Positions 20,190-31,110 of a stretch of DNA of 64,000 nt are shown here, piece after piece. Under the pieces are notes generated by a model. The model did not search any database, had not been told where the DNA came from, and saw nothing but the letters and a program-made list of their open reading frames with translations. The translations under genes were made by a program, and so were the position numbers. How positions within the stretch are numbered: position 1 is the stretch's first letter; each line of letters begins with the position of its first letter. The stretch is from positions 20,233,798 to 20,297,797 of the forward strand of contig CM055113.1 of NCBI GenBank assembly GCA_029204225.1, written 5' to 3'. Source of the stretch: Diphasiastrum complanatum. Its lineage: Eukaryota > Streptophyta > Lycopodiopsida > Lycopodiales > Lycopodiaceae.

Positions 20190-21389
20190 TAAAATTTGTA
20201 GTTTCCCATATAAATCGTTGAAGCATCAATCCCAAATAGTGAAAATACATTCCAAAGTTGAACCAAGGATTTGATATTTAGATTGTTCCAAATAACCATT
20301 GATGAACAATCATTGTTGACATTACTCAATAAAAGATTCACCGATTTAGAATCCACTCAACAATGCAAACTTCTCCAAAGAAACTAATACAAATTGCTGG
20401 CATATTTTAAAGTCAGTTTCTGATAGAGTTTTGGTTGACTGAGAGAACATTCCCAATCATTATTCATGTCCATATATTTAGGATAAGCGTGTGAATTAGA
20501 TATTGGCAATTGAGTTCTAGAGAATCCATAGGAATAGGGATCTACAAGGCACTGAACAATAATCCAAAGTATTGATACAAGTTGTATTTATATGAGATAA
20601 TGAAATCTCTTCATTGCGGACAATATCCTTGTTGAATACCTCAGACTCCATTAGATCGTTGTCAAAAATAAAAATATTCTCCAAAGCTCCCAAATCAAAT
20701 TGAATTGGTTTGCAAATTAGATCCTTTAAATAGCCACTAAATTCCAAGCCATGAAATATCGATGCCATATAGTCCTCATTCTGAAAGTTTGGTGAATGCC
20801 TTGATTGAGTTTCTTTGAGCATAATATTTTCAATTTGACGGCCCATAGTCGCTTGTTCATTGATCAAATTAAGACATTGATGTAGGTCATGTTCCTGACT
20901 TTGATAGTTGAAGTGAGACTCAAAAGGATGTTCAATAAGAAGTTGGATCTTGTTTGGAATGTGAGGTTGCTCCAATTGCCAATGACGATCAATTGATTCT
21001 TGTATTTCCTCTTGATCGAGAGTTAAATCATCCAATTGGCAATCGACTGTATCTGAAATTTGTGCTTCCTTACCAACATGTGCTTTGGCAACATCATTCT
21101 TTTGATCAAATTCTGCATCCAGAAATAAATCTTGATCCTTATTGTCTTGGTTAAGACTTTCAATATCCGTGAATGCTCTTTGATCTGAGTCCAAATTTTC
21201 TCTTTCTGTCCTTGCATCTTGATCTGAATCTAGACTTTGGCCTACATCTTGATTTTCACCATCTATCATCACATCTTGAACCGACTCTTGAATTGGACTT
21301 TTGTTGTATGCAATTGTATCTAGATCTAGGACTTGACTTTCATCGTCGCTTTGCTCATCTGACTCATTGTCATTGTTTTGCTCATCCAC
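20190..21389 (-). pseudogene. Acidic retroelement ORF, copy 2 (longest, frameshifted)
   Basis: The N-terminal 290 codons (21389-20517) begin MDEQNNDNESDEQSDDES and are strongly acidic to about residue 130, then carry the conserved blocks DYMASIFHGLE, SGYLKDLICKPIQFDLGA and DKDIVRNEEISL. A deletion at about 20535 shifts the frame. The rest continues in the next frame to 20190 with SRTQLPISNSHAYPK, NNDWECSLSQPKLY and NNDCSSMVIWNNLN. Reassembled it would exceed 400 residues. No known domain is visible. It follows the gag-like ORFs at 21536-22056 on the same strand, so it is probably an accessory or regulatory product of that LTR element. Confidence 0.5.
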
Positions 21390-21535
21390 ATATCACTTTA
21401 CTCATCAAACTCATTGCTAGGATCATCTTCATCTTCAGAAGTGTCTTCACTTTCATGTACTTGTTTTGGTTGTCGATCCATTGATGCTTTATTGTGAAGG
21501 TTCAATTTTTGTATCCACGTCTTCACTTCTTCCAA

Positions 21536-22056
21536 TCATTTAGATTGTTCTTCCTTCCTTTGAGCTTCTAGATGAAGCCTGTGTTCTTGTTGCTCGTAGT
21601 CTAATGCATATTTCATTATTTCCCTTAATCGAAACCCAAGATGTAGAGAAGTAGTTTGTAGATAGTTTTCTACAATGCTCTGATATTGAGGTTGTAAGCA
21701 ATACATATAACATTGTACAAGATATACTTCTGCATATTCGAATATTGGAACCATATGTTGGAATACTCGATTGTACTCATCAACTGTTTCAAAGAACTCC
21801 ATTGGATGAAGTTGGATCAATTGAAGACCTATCTACAAACACTTTTGAAACTTAACCAATTCTCACAAAGAAAGTCATGATCGATGTTCCACCATGACTG
21901 AACATGTCCTTGGAAACTCGATGAATCAAAGAAAAGCATATCACTGTCACCAATACATCCACTATAGTAGAAGTTGTAGTCCAAATCTTCTAGCCAATTG
22001 TCTACATTAATGGAGTGAATGCTTCCATCAAAGGTAGGACTAACGTATTCAGACAA
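21536..22056 (-). pseudogene. Gag-like ORFs upstream of the acidic ORF
   Basis: Two minus frames, 22056-21829 and 21820-21536, read MSEYVSPTFDGSIHSINVDN, WLEDLDYNFYYSGC, then MEFFETVDEYNRVFQHMVPI, LVQCYMYCLQPQYQSIVENY and DYEQQEHRLHLEAQRKEE. The layout (W-L-E-D-L start, W motif, helical C-half of about 100 residues) is that of a gypsy gag. A stop between the frames breaks it. No zinc knuckle was found, which is unusual for gag. Confidence 0.5.
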
Positions 22057-22098
22057 TCGTTAGTTGTTACAAAAAGATTTCTGTTGAGCAGTGGCTTT

Positions 22099-22421
22099 CT
22101 ACCATTCATTGATATGGTTGGCAGATAGGTGCTCCAGAGCAAGTGCACGATCCATCATATCCCGTAACTCCATAAAACTAGAGGCATAAATGGATCTAGA
22201 AAGAGTTGGTTGAAGCACATTTTTGATAGGCATTTGAAGGAAATACACATAGTAGTTCAAACATTTTCTATAATCGAATTTTGTCTTCCAAACCAATGCC
22301 AAGAATTGTTTTACAGATCCAGTTTGTTTGAGAGATTAAAATGATTTCACATAGACTCTTGTAAAATTATCAATGCAAGCAATTTTGAATTTACTCCAAA
22401 GCTTTCTGGTTGGATGTGTTT
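22099..22421 (-). pseudogene. Retroelement gag and integrase scraps
   Basis: The 67-codon minus frame contains KCLNYYVYFLQMP and SFMELRDMMDRALALEHL, resembling the C-terminal half of a gypsy gag. Upstream on the minus strand, bases 22420-22330 read KLWSKFKIACIDNFTRVYV, like a copia integrase patch. Both are too short to place. Copia-1 begins at 22422. Confidence 0.4.
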
Positions 22422-23076
22422 TGTGAAAAATACAGATCCTAAGTGGATCTAAACTTCAAGATCATTGGCTTGAATGCTTGCACTCCAAACTACATAAGCT
22501 AGAAATTGGCAACACATTCTATGCTACCTAGAATGCAAAGAACTTGATCAAAAAGCATTTATCACAAATGGAAACTTCCATAAACATCAAGTGCGGCCCA
22601 AAATAGCATTATACAGTCCATAATACATCAGCCTATCACTTTTGGAAAGCACCTAAGATCATACACAATAGCTTGAAGACAATACACACAACAATGCTCT
22701 CAATGGAGGAAGAAACAATGACAATGATCTATTGATCTCAATGAAGCATACAAAAGGTTTCTCCAACCTGTTCTCCACGACTTCCCTACTATTTATGGAT
22801 GAGGAAGATGACTCTCTCTCCTCTCTCTAGAAGGTACTTGACCCTAGATATTCCCTATATAGGAAAAATAGCTAAAAATGGCTTATATGACCAAAATACA
22901 TCAAAATGGTCTCATTTTGAAGGGTATGAAGTTTGACACTTCATCATACTGAAAAAATACAGTAAATAAAAACATTGTGGCCTGGTTCACACGTGTGAAA
23001 CTCCAGAACCAAAACTATTTACAATTTTAGCCAATTTAGGCCTCAAACTAGCTAGGAAATGTTGACAATTTTCACA
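22422..23076 (-). repeat. Copia-1 3' LTR
   Basis: 655 bp. On the minus strand U3 carries the palindrome TTCACACGTGTGAA (plus 22986-22999) with a G-box core, and a CCTATATAGGGAA box about 170 bp downstream. The first five bases, TGTGA, also supply the gag-pol stop codon. Confidence 0.9.
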
Positions 23077-26000
23077 CTCCCTCTTCAACATTGGATGCTA
23101 GTTTCAACATAGTCTTTGAGCACATTCCAAGATTAGATCTATGCATTAAATATAGGTCCTTTCCCAATGGTTTGGTGAAGATATCAGCCACACACTCCTT
23201 TGAAGAGACATGTTGAAGCTCCACCTCTTTGGCAATGACTTGATCTCTCACAAAATGGTGAGCAATCTCAATGTGCTTGCTCCTTGCATGAAAAACAGGA
23301 TTGCTTGCCAAGCTTTGGGCTGAAAGGTTATCACAAAGTATGATTGGAGTCTTCTCTGGTTCCAGCAAGTGAAGATCCAATAACATCCTCTTGATCCAAA
23401 GAATCTCCTTGGTGCATGTTGTTAATGCCTTGTACTCGGCTTCGGTGGAAGATAGAGAGATAGTTGGTTGCTTCTTTGATAGCCATGAGACCACTCCATC
23501 TCCAAGATAGATTGCAAAGGCACTTGTTGACTTCCTATCCATTTGATCACCTGCAAAATCTGAATCTGAAAATCCACAAAGGTTAGGTGTAGTACCTCCA
23601 TACAAGATGCCAAAATCTCTAGATCCCGAGATGTATCTAAGTACTCTCTTTCCTAGCTTCCAATGAGCCTCACTAGGATCTTGCATAAATTGACTTAGTT
23701 TACCAACCACAAAGCTTAGATCAGGTCTTGTGATGGTTAACCATATAAGAGATCCTATTAGCTTTCTATAGAGAGTAATGTCCTTGAAGGATCTTTCATT
23801 ACTTCTTGTAGTTAGCTTTACATTTGATTCCATAGGAGTAGAAACAACTTTACAATCTTCCATATGAAACCTTTTTAGAATAGAGTTAACATACTTTTCT
23901 TGACATATGAATGTAGATTTAGAAGTTCTAATAATCTCTATTCCTAAGATATAATGAAGTTTACCAAGATCTTGAATTTCAAACTCTCTTTTGAGTGCCA
24001 TCTTGATTTCATCTATATCTAGATTGTTACCACCACTTAAGATAATGTCATCAACATAGATCAAAAGTAAAGTGATATCATTTTCATTCAATCTAAAGTA
24101 GAGAGAATGATCATACTCACTCATAACAAAGTTTTGAGAAAGTAAGAAGGAATTGAGCTTAGCATACCAACTCCTTGGTGCTTGCTTTAGCCCATACAAA
24201 CTCTTTTGGAGATAGCACACATGATTAGGCTCATCATGTGAAACATAGCCCTCGGGTTGCTCCATGTAAATATCTTCTTCAAGATCACCATTCAAGAAGG
24301 CATTAGTAACATCCATTTGCCACATATCCCAATCATAAAGAGTTGCAAGAGAGATTAGGATTCGAATAGTTACCATCTTTGCCACGGGTGCAAAGGTCTC
24401 ATCATAGTCAATACCATATTCTTGAGCATACCCCTTTGCCACCAACCTTGCCTTGTACTTGTTGATTGATCCATCTTGATTTGTCTTGATCTTGAAGATC
24501 CACTTACAACCAATTGCCTTCTTGTCCTTTGGAAGCTTTACCAACCTCCATGTGTTGCTTTTGATGAGTGCTTGATGCTCATGATCCATGGCTTGGATCC
24601 ATTCCTTCTTTTGAATTGCTTCACCTACACAAGTTGGTTCATCAAAAGAGGTAAGAAAAGCAAAGATAGAGTTGTCCACCACTTGCTTTCCTTTTTCATC
24701 ATAGGTTAGCCTTGATGGCTTAGCCCTTTGCCTTTGAGTCTTCCTTGAAGTTTGCTTTGGAGTGGCATCTCCATCTTCATCCAAGACATCTTGCACATCA
24801 TGATGATTAGTAGGCACATCAACATCAACATCAACAACATTGGAAACATTCTCTTCATGAAAGATGACATCCCTACTTATGACAACTTTCTTTGTAGAAG
24901 GAATGTACACTTTGTAATCCTTGCTTACTTCACTATAGCCAACAAACACACCCTTCTTTGATGAAGGATCTTCTTTAGTTCTATCATCAAGTGTGATATT
25001 GACAAAACATGTACATCCAAAGATCCTACAATGCTTGACACTCGGCCTTCTACCATAAAGAACCTCATGAGGAGTTTTACCATCCAAGGAAGCACTTGTC
25101 CATCTATTACATAGATAGTTAGCACATGCTAAAGCTTCCCCCCAAAAAGACTTAGCAAGATTAGCATGTAGTCTCATTGCCTTGGCACATTCACAAAGGG
25201 TTCTATTCTTCCTCTCGGCCACTCCATTCTGTTGTGGAGTCCTAGGACTAGACATCTCCCTCTTAATCCCATGTGCTATACAAAAGTCTTTGAACCTATT
25301 TGAGGTGTATTCCCCTCCATTATCAGATCTTAAGCATTTGATCTTTGTATTGAATTGGTTTTCCATTTCATTCTTGAACTTGACAAATGCAGCAAACACT
25401 TCATCCTTACTTTTAAGAAGATAGATCCAAGTATACCTACTAAAGTCATCAATGAAAGTTGCATACATCTTTGCCCCACCATTGCTTGTTGTACTAGAAG
25501 AATGAATATCAGAATGCACAAGTTGAAAAGCTTCTTTAGATCTAGAAGTAGATCTAGAATAAGCAAGTCTATGAGATTTGGACAAGGCACAATGTTCACA
25601 AACACTATTGTTTGCAACAAGACTTTTAGGGAGACCAAGAACAAGCTCTTTCTTTGCCATTACCTCCAAAGATTTGAAGTTGGGATGGCCCAACCTCTTG
25701 TGCCAAACTTCTTGGTTTGTCAATTGCTCCCTAGCCATACATCCTTCATGATTAGAGATCACACATGCATCAAGCTTGAAAAGTTTACCATGCCTCCTAC
25801 CTTGAGCAATCAAGGATCCACATTTACTTATCAAACATGCATCTCCAATGAACTCCACATCAAGTCCTTTGTCAATCATTTGACTTACACTAAGCAAATT
25901 CTTAGTGATTGAAGGAATGTACAAAACATTTTCAAGATTTGCTTTCCTATTTGTTGAAAGGGAAATAGGAATAGTGCCTATGCCTTTGATGTCACATTGA

Positions 26001-27025
26001 CCATCATTTGCAGTGTAGATGATGTTACCTTCTCCCTCATAAGACAATAAGGATGTAAAGTATTCCTTATGTCTTGTCATGTGAGATGAGGCTCCACTAT
26101 CAATCCACCAAGGATCATTATCATCTATGTTGGCTAACAAACTTGAAGTCATAACAAGTGATTCACATGTGTTATGTTCTTCCTCATCTATTGTAAGATT
26201 TCCTTGCCTCTCTCCTTGCTCTCTTTTCTTCTTATAACATTCATTTGCAAAATGACCTTTTATCCCACAATAAAAGCACTTGAACTTTGACTTATTGTTC
26301 TTAGTAGAAGAGGAAGAGGAAGAGTGATCATCATGATCAAAGTTACCACCTTTGGACCATTTCCCTTTGCCTTTACCTTTGCCCTTGAATTTGCCTTTTG
26401 TGAAGAAAGCCTCTTCACCTCCACCTTGCAAGGATGCACCATCAAGCTTTGATTGCAACCTATGTTCTTCAGCCAATAAGATTTCTTGCAAGTCAACCAC
26501 ACTTGGCAAGACTCTTTGAATGGCAAAACTTTGCACAAGGTTAGCATGTTCATTTAGCAAACCATTCAACATAACTTGGACTATTTCACCATCTTTTATG
26601 TTCTCATCAATGCATGCTAAATCATCACTTAGGGACTTAACTCTCAAGATAAATGCATGAGCACTTTCACCCTCTCTTTGCCTACTAGAAAATATTTGTC
26701 TCCTTAGGGTCAATACCCTAGATGTGGACTTTGATTCAAAGAGCTTCTTTAAGGCATTCCATGCCTCACTTGCACTTTGACACTTTCCAACTTCCTTGAG
26801 AAGTTCATTTGTAACATTCATTTTAATGATATGAAGAGCCCTTTTGGCCTTCTTATCAAACCTTTGTTGCTCTTGAAGTGTGAGAGGTCTCTCTTCAATT
26901 TCTGCAACTATGTCCATGAGTTCATTCAACTCAAGTAAGGACTCCATCCTCACTTTCCAAGTAGAGTAGTTTGATGAACTCAACCTTTCACTAGACTCTA
27001 GCATGATCCCACCATTGGAAGCCAT
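23072..27025 (-). CDS. Copia-1 gag-pol polyprotein, 1317 codons, intact
   Basis: Single open frame. Order: UBN2-type gag from residue 1 to about 200 (NYSTWKVRMESLLELNELMD); GKGKGKGK basic linker; zinc knuckle CFYCGIKGHFANEC at 250-263; protease WWIDSGASSHMT with Asp309; pre-integrase VWHKRLGHPNFKSLEVM and CEHCALSKSHRLAY; integrase core with VHSDIHSSS (Asp506), LRSDNGGEY and GVAERKNRT; RT with YVDDIILSG at 990-998; RNase H with DSDFAGD, EAEYKAL, LCDNLSA and ARSKHIEIAHHFVRD. All catalytic residues expected in the family are present, so it could be an autonomous element. The stop codon lies inside the 3' LTR. The start chosen, MASNGGIMLE, is conserved in Copia-2. Confidence 0.95.
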   Translation of the reverse strand: MASNGGIMLESSERLSSSNYSTWKVRMESLLELNELMDIVAEIEERPLTLQEQQRFDKKAKRALHIIKMNVTNELLKEVGKCQSASEAWNALKKLFESKSTSRVLTLRRQIFSSRQREGESAHAFILRVKSLSDDLACIDENIKDGEIVQVMLNGLLNEHANLVQSFAIQRVLPSVVDLQEILLAEEHRLQSKLDGASLQGGGEEAFFTKGKFKGKGKGKGKWSKGGNFDHDDHSSSSSSTKNNKSKFKCFYCGIKGHFANECYKKKREQGERQGNLTIDEEEHNTCESLVMTSSLLANIDDNDPWWIDSGASSHMTRHKEYFTSLLSYEGEGNIIYTANDGQCDIKGIGTIPISLSTNRKANLENVLYIPSITKNLLSVSQMIDKGLDVEFIGDACLISKCGSLIAQGRRHGKLFKLDACVISNHEGCMAREQLTNQEVWHKRLGHPNFKSLEVMAKKELVLGLPKSLVANNSVCEHCALSKSHRLAYSRSTSRSKEAFQLVHSDIHSSSTTSNGGAKMYATFIDDFSRYTWIYLLKSKDEVFAAFVKFKNEMENQFNTKIKCLRSDNGGEYTSNRFKDFCIAHGIKREMSSPRTPQQNGVAERKNRTLCECAKAMRLHANLAKSFWGEALACANYLCNRWTSASLDGKTPHEVLYGRRPSVKHCRIFGCTCFVNITLDDRTKEDPSSKKGVFVGYSEVSKDYKVYIPSTKKVVISRDVIFHEENVSNVVDVDVDVPTNHHDVQDVLDEDGDATPKQTSRKTQRQRAKPSRLTYDEKGKQVVDNSIFAFLTSFDEPTCVGEAIQKKEWIQAMDHEHQALIKSNTWRLVKLPKDKKAIGCKWIFKIKTNQDGSINKYKARLVAKGYAQEYGIDYDETFAPVAKMVTIRILISLATLYDWDMWQMDVTNAFLNGDLEEDIYMEQPEGYVSHDEPNHVCYLQKSLYGLKQAPRSWYAKLNSFLLSQNFVMSEYDHSLYFRLNENDITLLLIYVDDIILSGGNNLDIDEIKMALKREFEIQDLGKLHYILGIEIIRTSKSTFICQEKYVNSILKRFHMEDCKVVSTPMESNVKLTTRSNERSFKDITLYRKLIGSLIWLTITRPDLSFVVGKLSQFMQDPSEAHWKLGKRVLRYISGSRDFGILYGGTTPNLCGFSDSDFAGDQMDRKSTSAFAIYLGDGVVSWLSKKQPTISLSSTEAEYKALTTCTKEILWIKRMLLDLHLLEPEKTPIILCDNLSAQSLASNPVFHARSKHIEIAHHFVRDQVIAKEVELQHVSSKECVADIFTKPLGKDLYLMHRSNLGMCSKTMLKLASNVEEGV
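23077..23090 (-). other. Copia-1 polypurine tract
   Basis: The minus strand reads GAAGAGGGAG directly before the TG of the 3' LTR. The same tract is in Copia-2. It primes plus-strand DNA synthesis in this class of element. Confidence 0.85.
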
Positions 27026-28182
27026 GATTCTAATGTTTCTTCAACTTTTAGGTTCTGTCCTAAAGCACTTATCACTCACTTTTCTCTCAACAAATGATAG
27101 ATAAAGAGATCTATGAAGATTTAGGACCCTAAAACACTTCTATCTTGAACCTAGATGGTTTCCAAGCATAGAAAGGAAGATTGAAACACATGCAACACTT
27201 TGCACACACTAAGAATGGATTACAAAATCAAACCAACCTGAACACACTCTTGCTTAAGCTCTCAAACTTTCCAGCAAGTGACCAAATCAAGTTATGGTGT
27301 GAAGAGTTACTTGCATTCTTAGAAAATACCCAAAACTAGGATGCCAAGATTACCTAGTAATGAACAAACTTGATCAACATATGATCAACACACTAAGATA
27401 TTGATTCAACCTGTAAAACCACATGTAAACCACACTTCTAAAAGTTTATAAACTCCAGCAAGTGATAAATACAAGATTTAGAGGTGAATGAATGAGCACA
27501 CTTAGTGAATCACAATACTAGCTTCACTATCTTGTCAAATCTTGGTGTTTAGATGTAGATCTAAGATCACTTCACATGAGAATGTTCCTCAACCTGTTAA
27601 GAACCTAAAAACACACTTGCATAATGGTTAACACCTTCCAGCAAATGCTCCAATCAAATTACATAAGGAGAGTTACTTACATGCTCAACAAAGTACACCA
27701 AAAATTATGCCAAAATTGATGACAATCTTTACAATATGCTCTTCACAATGGAGCTTACAATATGTTCACCCAAAAAAGGGGATCTTTCATCCAAATGGGA
27801 GCTTTGCTCAGCCTTTAGGAGAATTACAACTCACTCAAAAGAGCATTTGTCATCCACTTAAGGAGAAGTTTCATCCACTTAAGGAGAGTGTTCATCCAAG
27901 AATGGAGATTGTCAACAATAGGATTGAAAAGAACATTGTTAGTATTGAATATGCACAAGCCTCACAATCACAAATGATTAGGTGTTATGATCTGATCCAA
28001 AATAGTTTCTTTTCAGCCTCTGATCTTCAATAGACCTGAAATATGCTTTTGATCCACAAGTTCAACTCACAAAACAAAGGTTAGTAAGATTTGATCAACA
28101 AAGCAATGCAAAATCATGCTAGAACTTGATCAAACATCCAAATATCACCAAAAATGGAATACTTACTGTAAATAGAAGCCAA
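27026..28182 (-). other. Copia-1 leader with repeated blocks
   Basis: About 1.16 kb between PBS and gag start. Three imperfect blocks with TTGCTGGA followed by CAGGTT-like motifs recur at roughly 180-bp spacing (see the better count at 33794-34161 in Copia-2). The half nearest the PBS looks identical to that of Copia-2. Packaging and dimerisation signals are expected here. Confidence 0.6.
27707..28033 (+). other. Antisense 108-codon ORF in Copia-1 leader
   Basis: A plus-strand frame opposite to the element encodes MPKLMTIFTICSSQ..., with a repeated HPxxx pattern (VHPKKGIFHPNGS, CHPLKEKFHPLKESVHPRME). The same 108 codons occur antisense in the Copia-2 leader. Because the underlying DNA is also identical, common recent origin explains the match. 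No evidence of translation is visible. Confidence 0.3.
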
Positions 28183-28197
28183 CCAGCTCTGATACCA
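28183..28197 (-). other. Copia-1 primer binding site
   Basis: The minus strand reads TGGTATCAGAGCTGG immediately after the 5' LTR, complementary to the 3' end of initiator tRNA-Met. Confidence 0.9.
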
Positions 28198-28852
28198 TGT
28201 GAAAAATACAGATCCTAAGTGGATCTAAACTCCAAGATCATTGGCTTGAATGCTTGCACTCCAAACTACATAAGCTAGGAATTGGCAACACATTCTATGC
28301 TACCTAGAATGCAAAGAACTTGATCAAAAGGCATTTATCACAAATGGAAACTTCCATAAACATCAAGTGCGGCCCAAAATAGCATTATACAGTCCATAAT
28401 ACATCAGCCTATCACTTTTGGAAAGCACCTAAGATCATACACAATAGCTTGAAGACAATACACACAACAATGCTCTCAATGGAGGAAGAAACAATGACAA
28501 TGATCTATTGATCTCAATGAAGCATACAAAAGGTTTCTCCAACCTGTTCTCCACGACTTCCCTACTATTTATGGATGAGGAAGATGACTCTCTCTCCTCT
28601 CTCTAGAAGGTACTTGACCCTAGATATTCCCTATATAGGAAAAATAGCTAAAAATGGCTTATATGACCAAAATACATCAAAATGGTCTCATTTTGAAGGG
28701 TATGAAGTTTGACACTTCATCATACTGAAAAAATACAGTAAATAAAAACATTGTGGCCTGGTTCACACGTGTGAAACTCCAGAACCAAAACTATTTACAA
28801 TTTTAGCCAATTTAGGCCTCAAACTAGCTAGGAAATGTTGACAATTTTCACA
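28198..28852 (-). repeat. Copia-1 5' LTR
   Basis: 655 bp, matching 22422-23076 except for three substitutions that I could find, all in the U5 half. The G-box palindrome lies at 28762-28775. Confidence 0.9.
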
Positions 28853-29560
28853 TGGAACATCGTGCGAAGAGTTGTTTGAAACCAAGGGGATTGTTATCAC
28901 CAAGAAAAGAAAATAGTATCGTCCGACGTTAGAAGAGGAATTGAAGTATGCCAAACATTTTTGGAACGTAAGTGAATGCAATGGCCTCTTTGAACAGGAC
29001 ACCGCTTACAAAAAGGTATTTTTTGATGGTGATGTTTATGCCCTAGGACAACATGTTGTTGTTCGAATGGATGGTTTGAATGTGAATGTTGGCGTTGGAC
29101 ATTGGAAAGCACAAATAAAGTCTTTTTTTTTCATGCAACACCATGGAAAGATTATGATCTTCTTTGGCGCTGAGTACTATCGACAACATATCCAAGAAGA
29201 AGGAGGTGAATAAGGCTTAAAAATTGATTTTGTAACGGGAATGAGCATTTTGGACAAGGCACACCTTCCTTACAACTGGGATTGTGTGAGGCCAATCACA
29301 TCATTGCTACACAACTTTATTCCCCTCCCGCATAGATCTCATATTGTTGCTTACGAGACCAGAGATTTAAGTGTCTGAAAACGGCTGCTAGAGCTCGGTT
29401 ATCCAGGATGTATCCCTCCTTGGTTTGAGGAGAATGATATTGTATTGGTGCAACACTCTTAAAGGAACAAACATCCTGGGGTTATACACAACATTGACAC
29501 TTCCACAAAAGCAATCTGTGTAAATTGGTTAAAAAAAACATGACCCAGCACTTGGAGAGT
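28853..29560 (+). pseudogene. Decayed gene with BAH-like segment, part 1
   Basis: One plus frame reads through CEELFETKGIVITKKRK, stop, LEEELKYAKHFWNVSECNGL, FFDGDVYALGQHVVVRMDG, WKAQIKSFF, GKIMIFFGAEYYRQHIQEE, stop, LDKAHLPYNWDCVRPI, LPHRSHIVAYETRDLSV, stop, ELGYPGCIPPWFEENDIVLV and NKHPGVIHNIDTSTKAICVN. The YALGQHVVVR...FFGAEYYR layout resembles a BAH domain (chromatin reader), but that is a weak judgement by pattern. Four in-frame stops show decay. The 5' end is cut by Copia-1. It may be a host gene fragment or a gene carried by a DNA transposon. Confidence 0.4.
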
Positions 29561-30105
29561 TGAATCTAAAAATACAGAATATGTGTCTTGGGACTAGTGC
29601 ATTACTCTTTTGGAGCAATGACATGCAATTAAATATAAAACCGTCCAGAAAAGTGCAAGCTCAAAATGAATACCTGTGATGTGGTATAGCGAACAATAAA
29701 AAAAGTTTTTTCGCTTTTATTTGATATTGATTTTGAAGAATTTCCTTTGAGCACTGTTGAGCAAATGTCCATGATTCGTCAGTTATATGATATTGTGGTC
29801 ATTTTTAAAGTTCAATACAAATTTGTTAATTATCCTTGATTCCTTTGTGGTAGTCTTGTAATTGGTGTGGATAATGCATATAACATTATGTATAATCCCA
29901 ATAAGTGAGATGACTTCACAATTGAAATGTGTCCAACATCTTTGTCCAAGTAAGATTAGTTGTTCAATTGATGATAACATTTGTTATTTGCACATGTAAC
30001 ATGATAACAATGCATAATAGTTAATTATTTACAACATGTTTTTTGGTTATTCAAGTTACTTGCAATTAGGTTCTTTCTTCTGTAACGTCGGCCTGTGTTT
30101 GTATT

Positions 30106-31110
30106 TTGTGGACCACACTAATGCATTTATTGTTATTTCAGTTAAATGACTTGGCAGAGGTTGATCAACCTACCTCATTGATGCAGTTTTTTCATTATGA
30201 GGTATGCAGAAATGTTTCGGATTGTTTCGTATTCACTAAGTCTAATATGTCGAATGAGCAATATCAATCTTGTAGGCCTTTTGCTGTTTTTGTAGGTCAT
30301 GTTTCATACATGACTTTGTTGGATGGGACGTCTGACAACGAGGCCCTCGACACTGAAAAAGTGCAGTTGCAGGTCATGTTACCAATGGGAAGATAATCAC
30401 ATCTAACTTGCTTAATTCACAGATAAATTATACAATTGTTATAAATCATTTTTTTGTCTTTTTTTTTTTTCAGGACAATGAGATGTCATGTACAAAGTTA
30501 GAATCGACATCATGCAAGATAACTCACAGTACTAGAAAATGGAAGGTATACAAAGAACGTGATGTTAACTGCAGAAAATTACTTTTTATTTTCTTGCTAT
30601 TGATCAAATCCATTATATTGCCTCGTAGATGACACCAAAGTATTTGGAGAGTTTGCAAAACAATCAATGCAACAAAAGAGAAGTCAATGGAGCTCTCAAA
30701 GAAAAAATAATGAAGGTAATTAGTCTTTTGTCCCAATATTGATTGGATTTGCCTATCTTTTGCATGCGGCTAGTATAATTCATGTGTTTTACAGAAATCA
30801 CATGTATATTTTACTATTTTTACGAGAATTTCATTATGTTTTGGTTGTGTTTTATTCTTTTTAAAATGTGTTTGAAATCTTAAGTATTCATAGCTACACC
30901 ATTATGTTTTTGATTTTCGACGCACGCTTCAATTTGACATTCTGAAACTTGTTTGAACAGTTGCAACCCCAAACTGTAAATCAGAAAGAAAGCAGATAAT
31001 AATACTCAAATGTAGGTTTTGTCTTATGTTTATTACAGGTGGCTGACTTAGAAAATTTGACAGAAGAATATGGAAAAATGATTTTAATGAAGTATTTTTT
31101 GATCCCCACT
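30106..31110 (+). pseudogene. Decayed multi-exon gene, part 2
   Basis: Exon-like pieces with AG and GT borders: about 30145-30395 (QPTSLMQFFHYEVCRNVSD, CRPFAVFVGHVSYMTLLDG), 30474-30546 (DNEMSCTKLESTSCKITHST) after a pyrimidine tract and before GTATAC, about 30627-30716 (TPKYLESLQNNQCNKREVNG) before GTAATT, and about 31039-31090 (VADLENLTEEYGKMILMK). They may continue the gene of 28853-29560. Identity is unknown; short helical pieces dominate the end. Frames do not all join, so I treat it as a pseudogene. Confidence 0.3.

Larger units (their letters stand above)
22422..28852 (-). mobile_element. Copia-1: complete Ty1/copia retrotransposon
   Basis: The 6431-bp element has all parts: 655-bp LTRs (22422-23076 and 28198-28852) with TGTGAAAA...TTTTCACA ends differing at three bases that I could find, a PBS next to the 5' LTR, a leader of about 1.16 kb, one open gag-pol frame, and a PPT next to the 3' LTR. 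About 0.5 percent LTR divergence indicates a recent insertion. The 5-bp flanks (TGTTT left, TGGAA right) do not match, so the target duplication is absent, which may mean inter-element recombination or later rearrangement. Confidence 0.95.

Noticed and set aside
25355-25912. 185-codon plus-strand frame inside Copia-1 gag-pol
   Set aside because: Opposite-strand shadow of the integrase region; no motif and no codon-level support.
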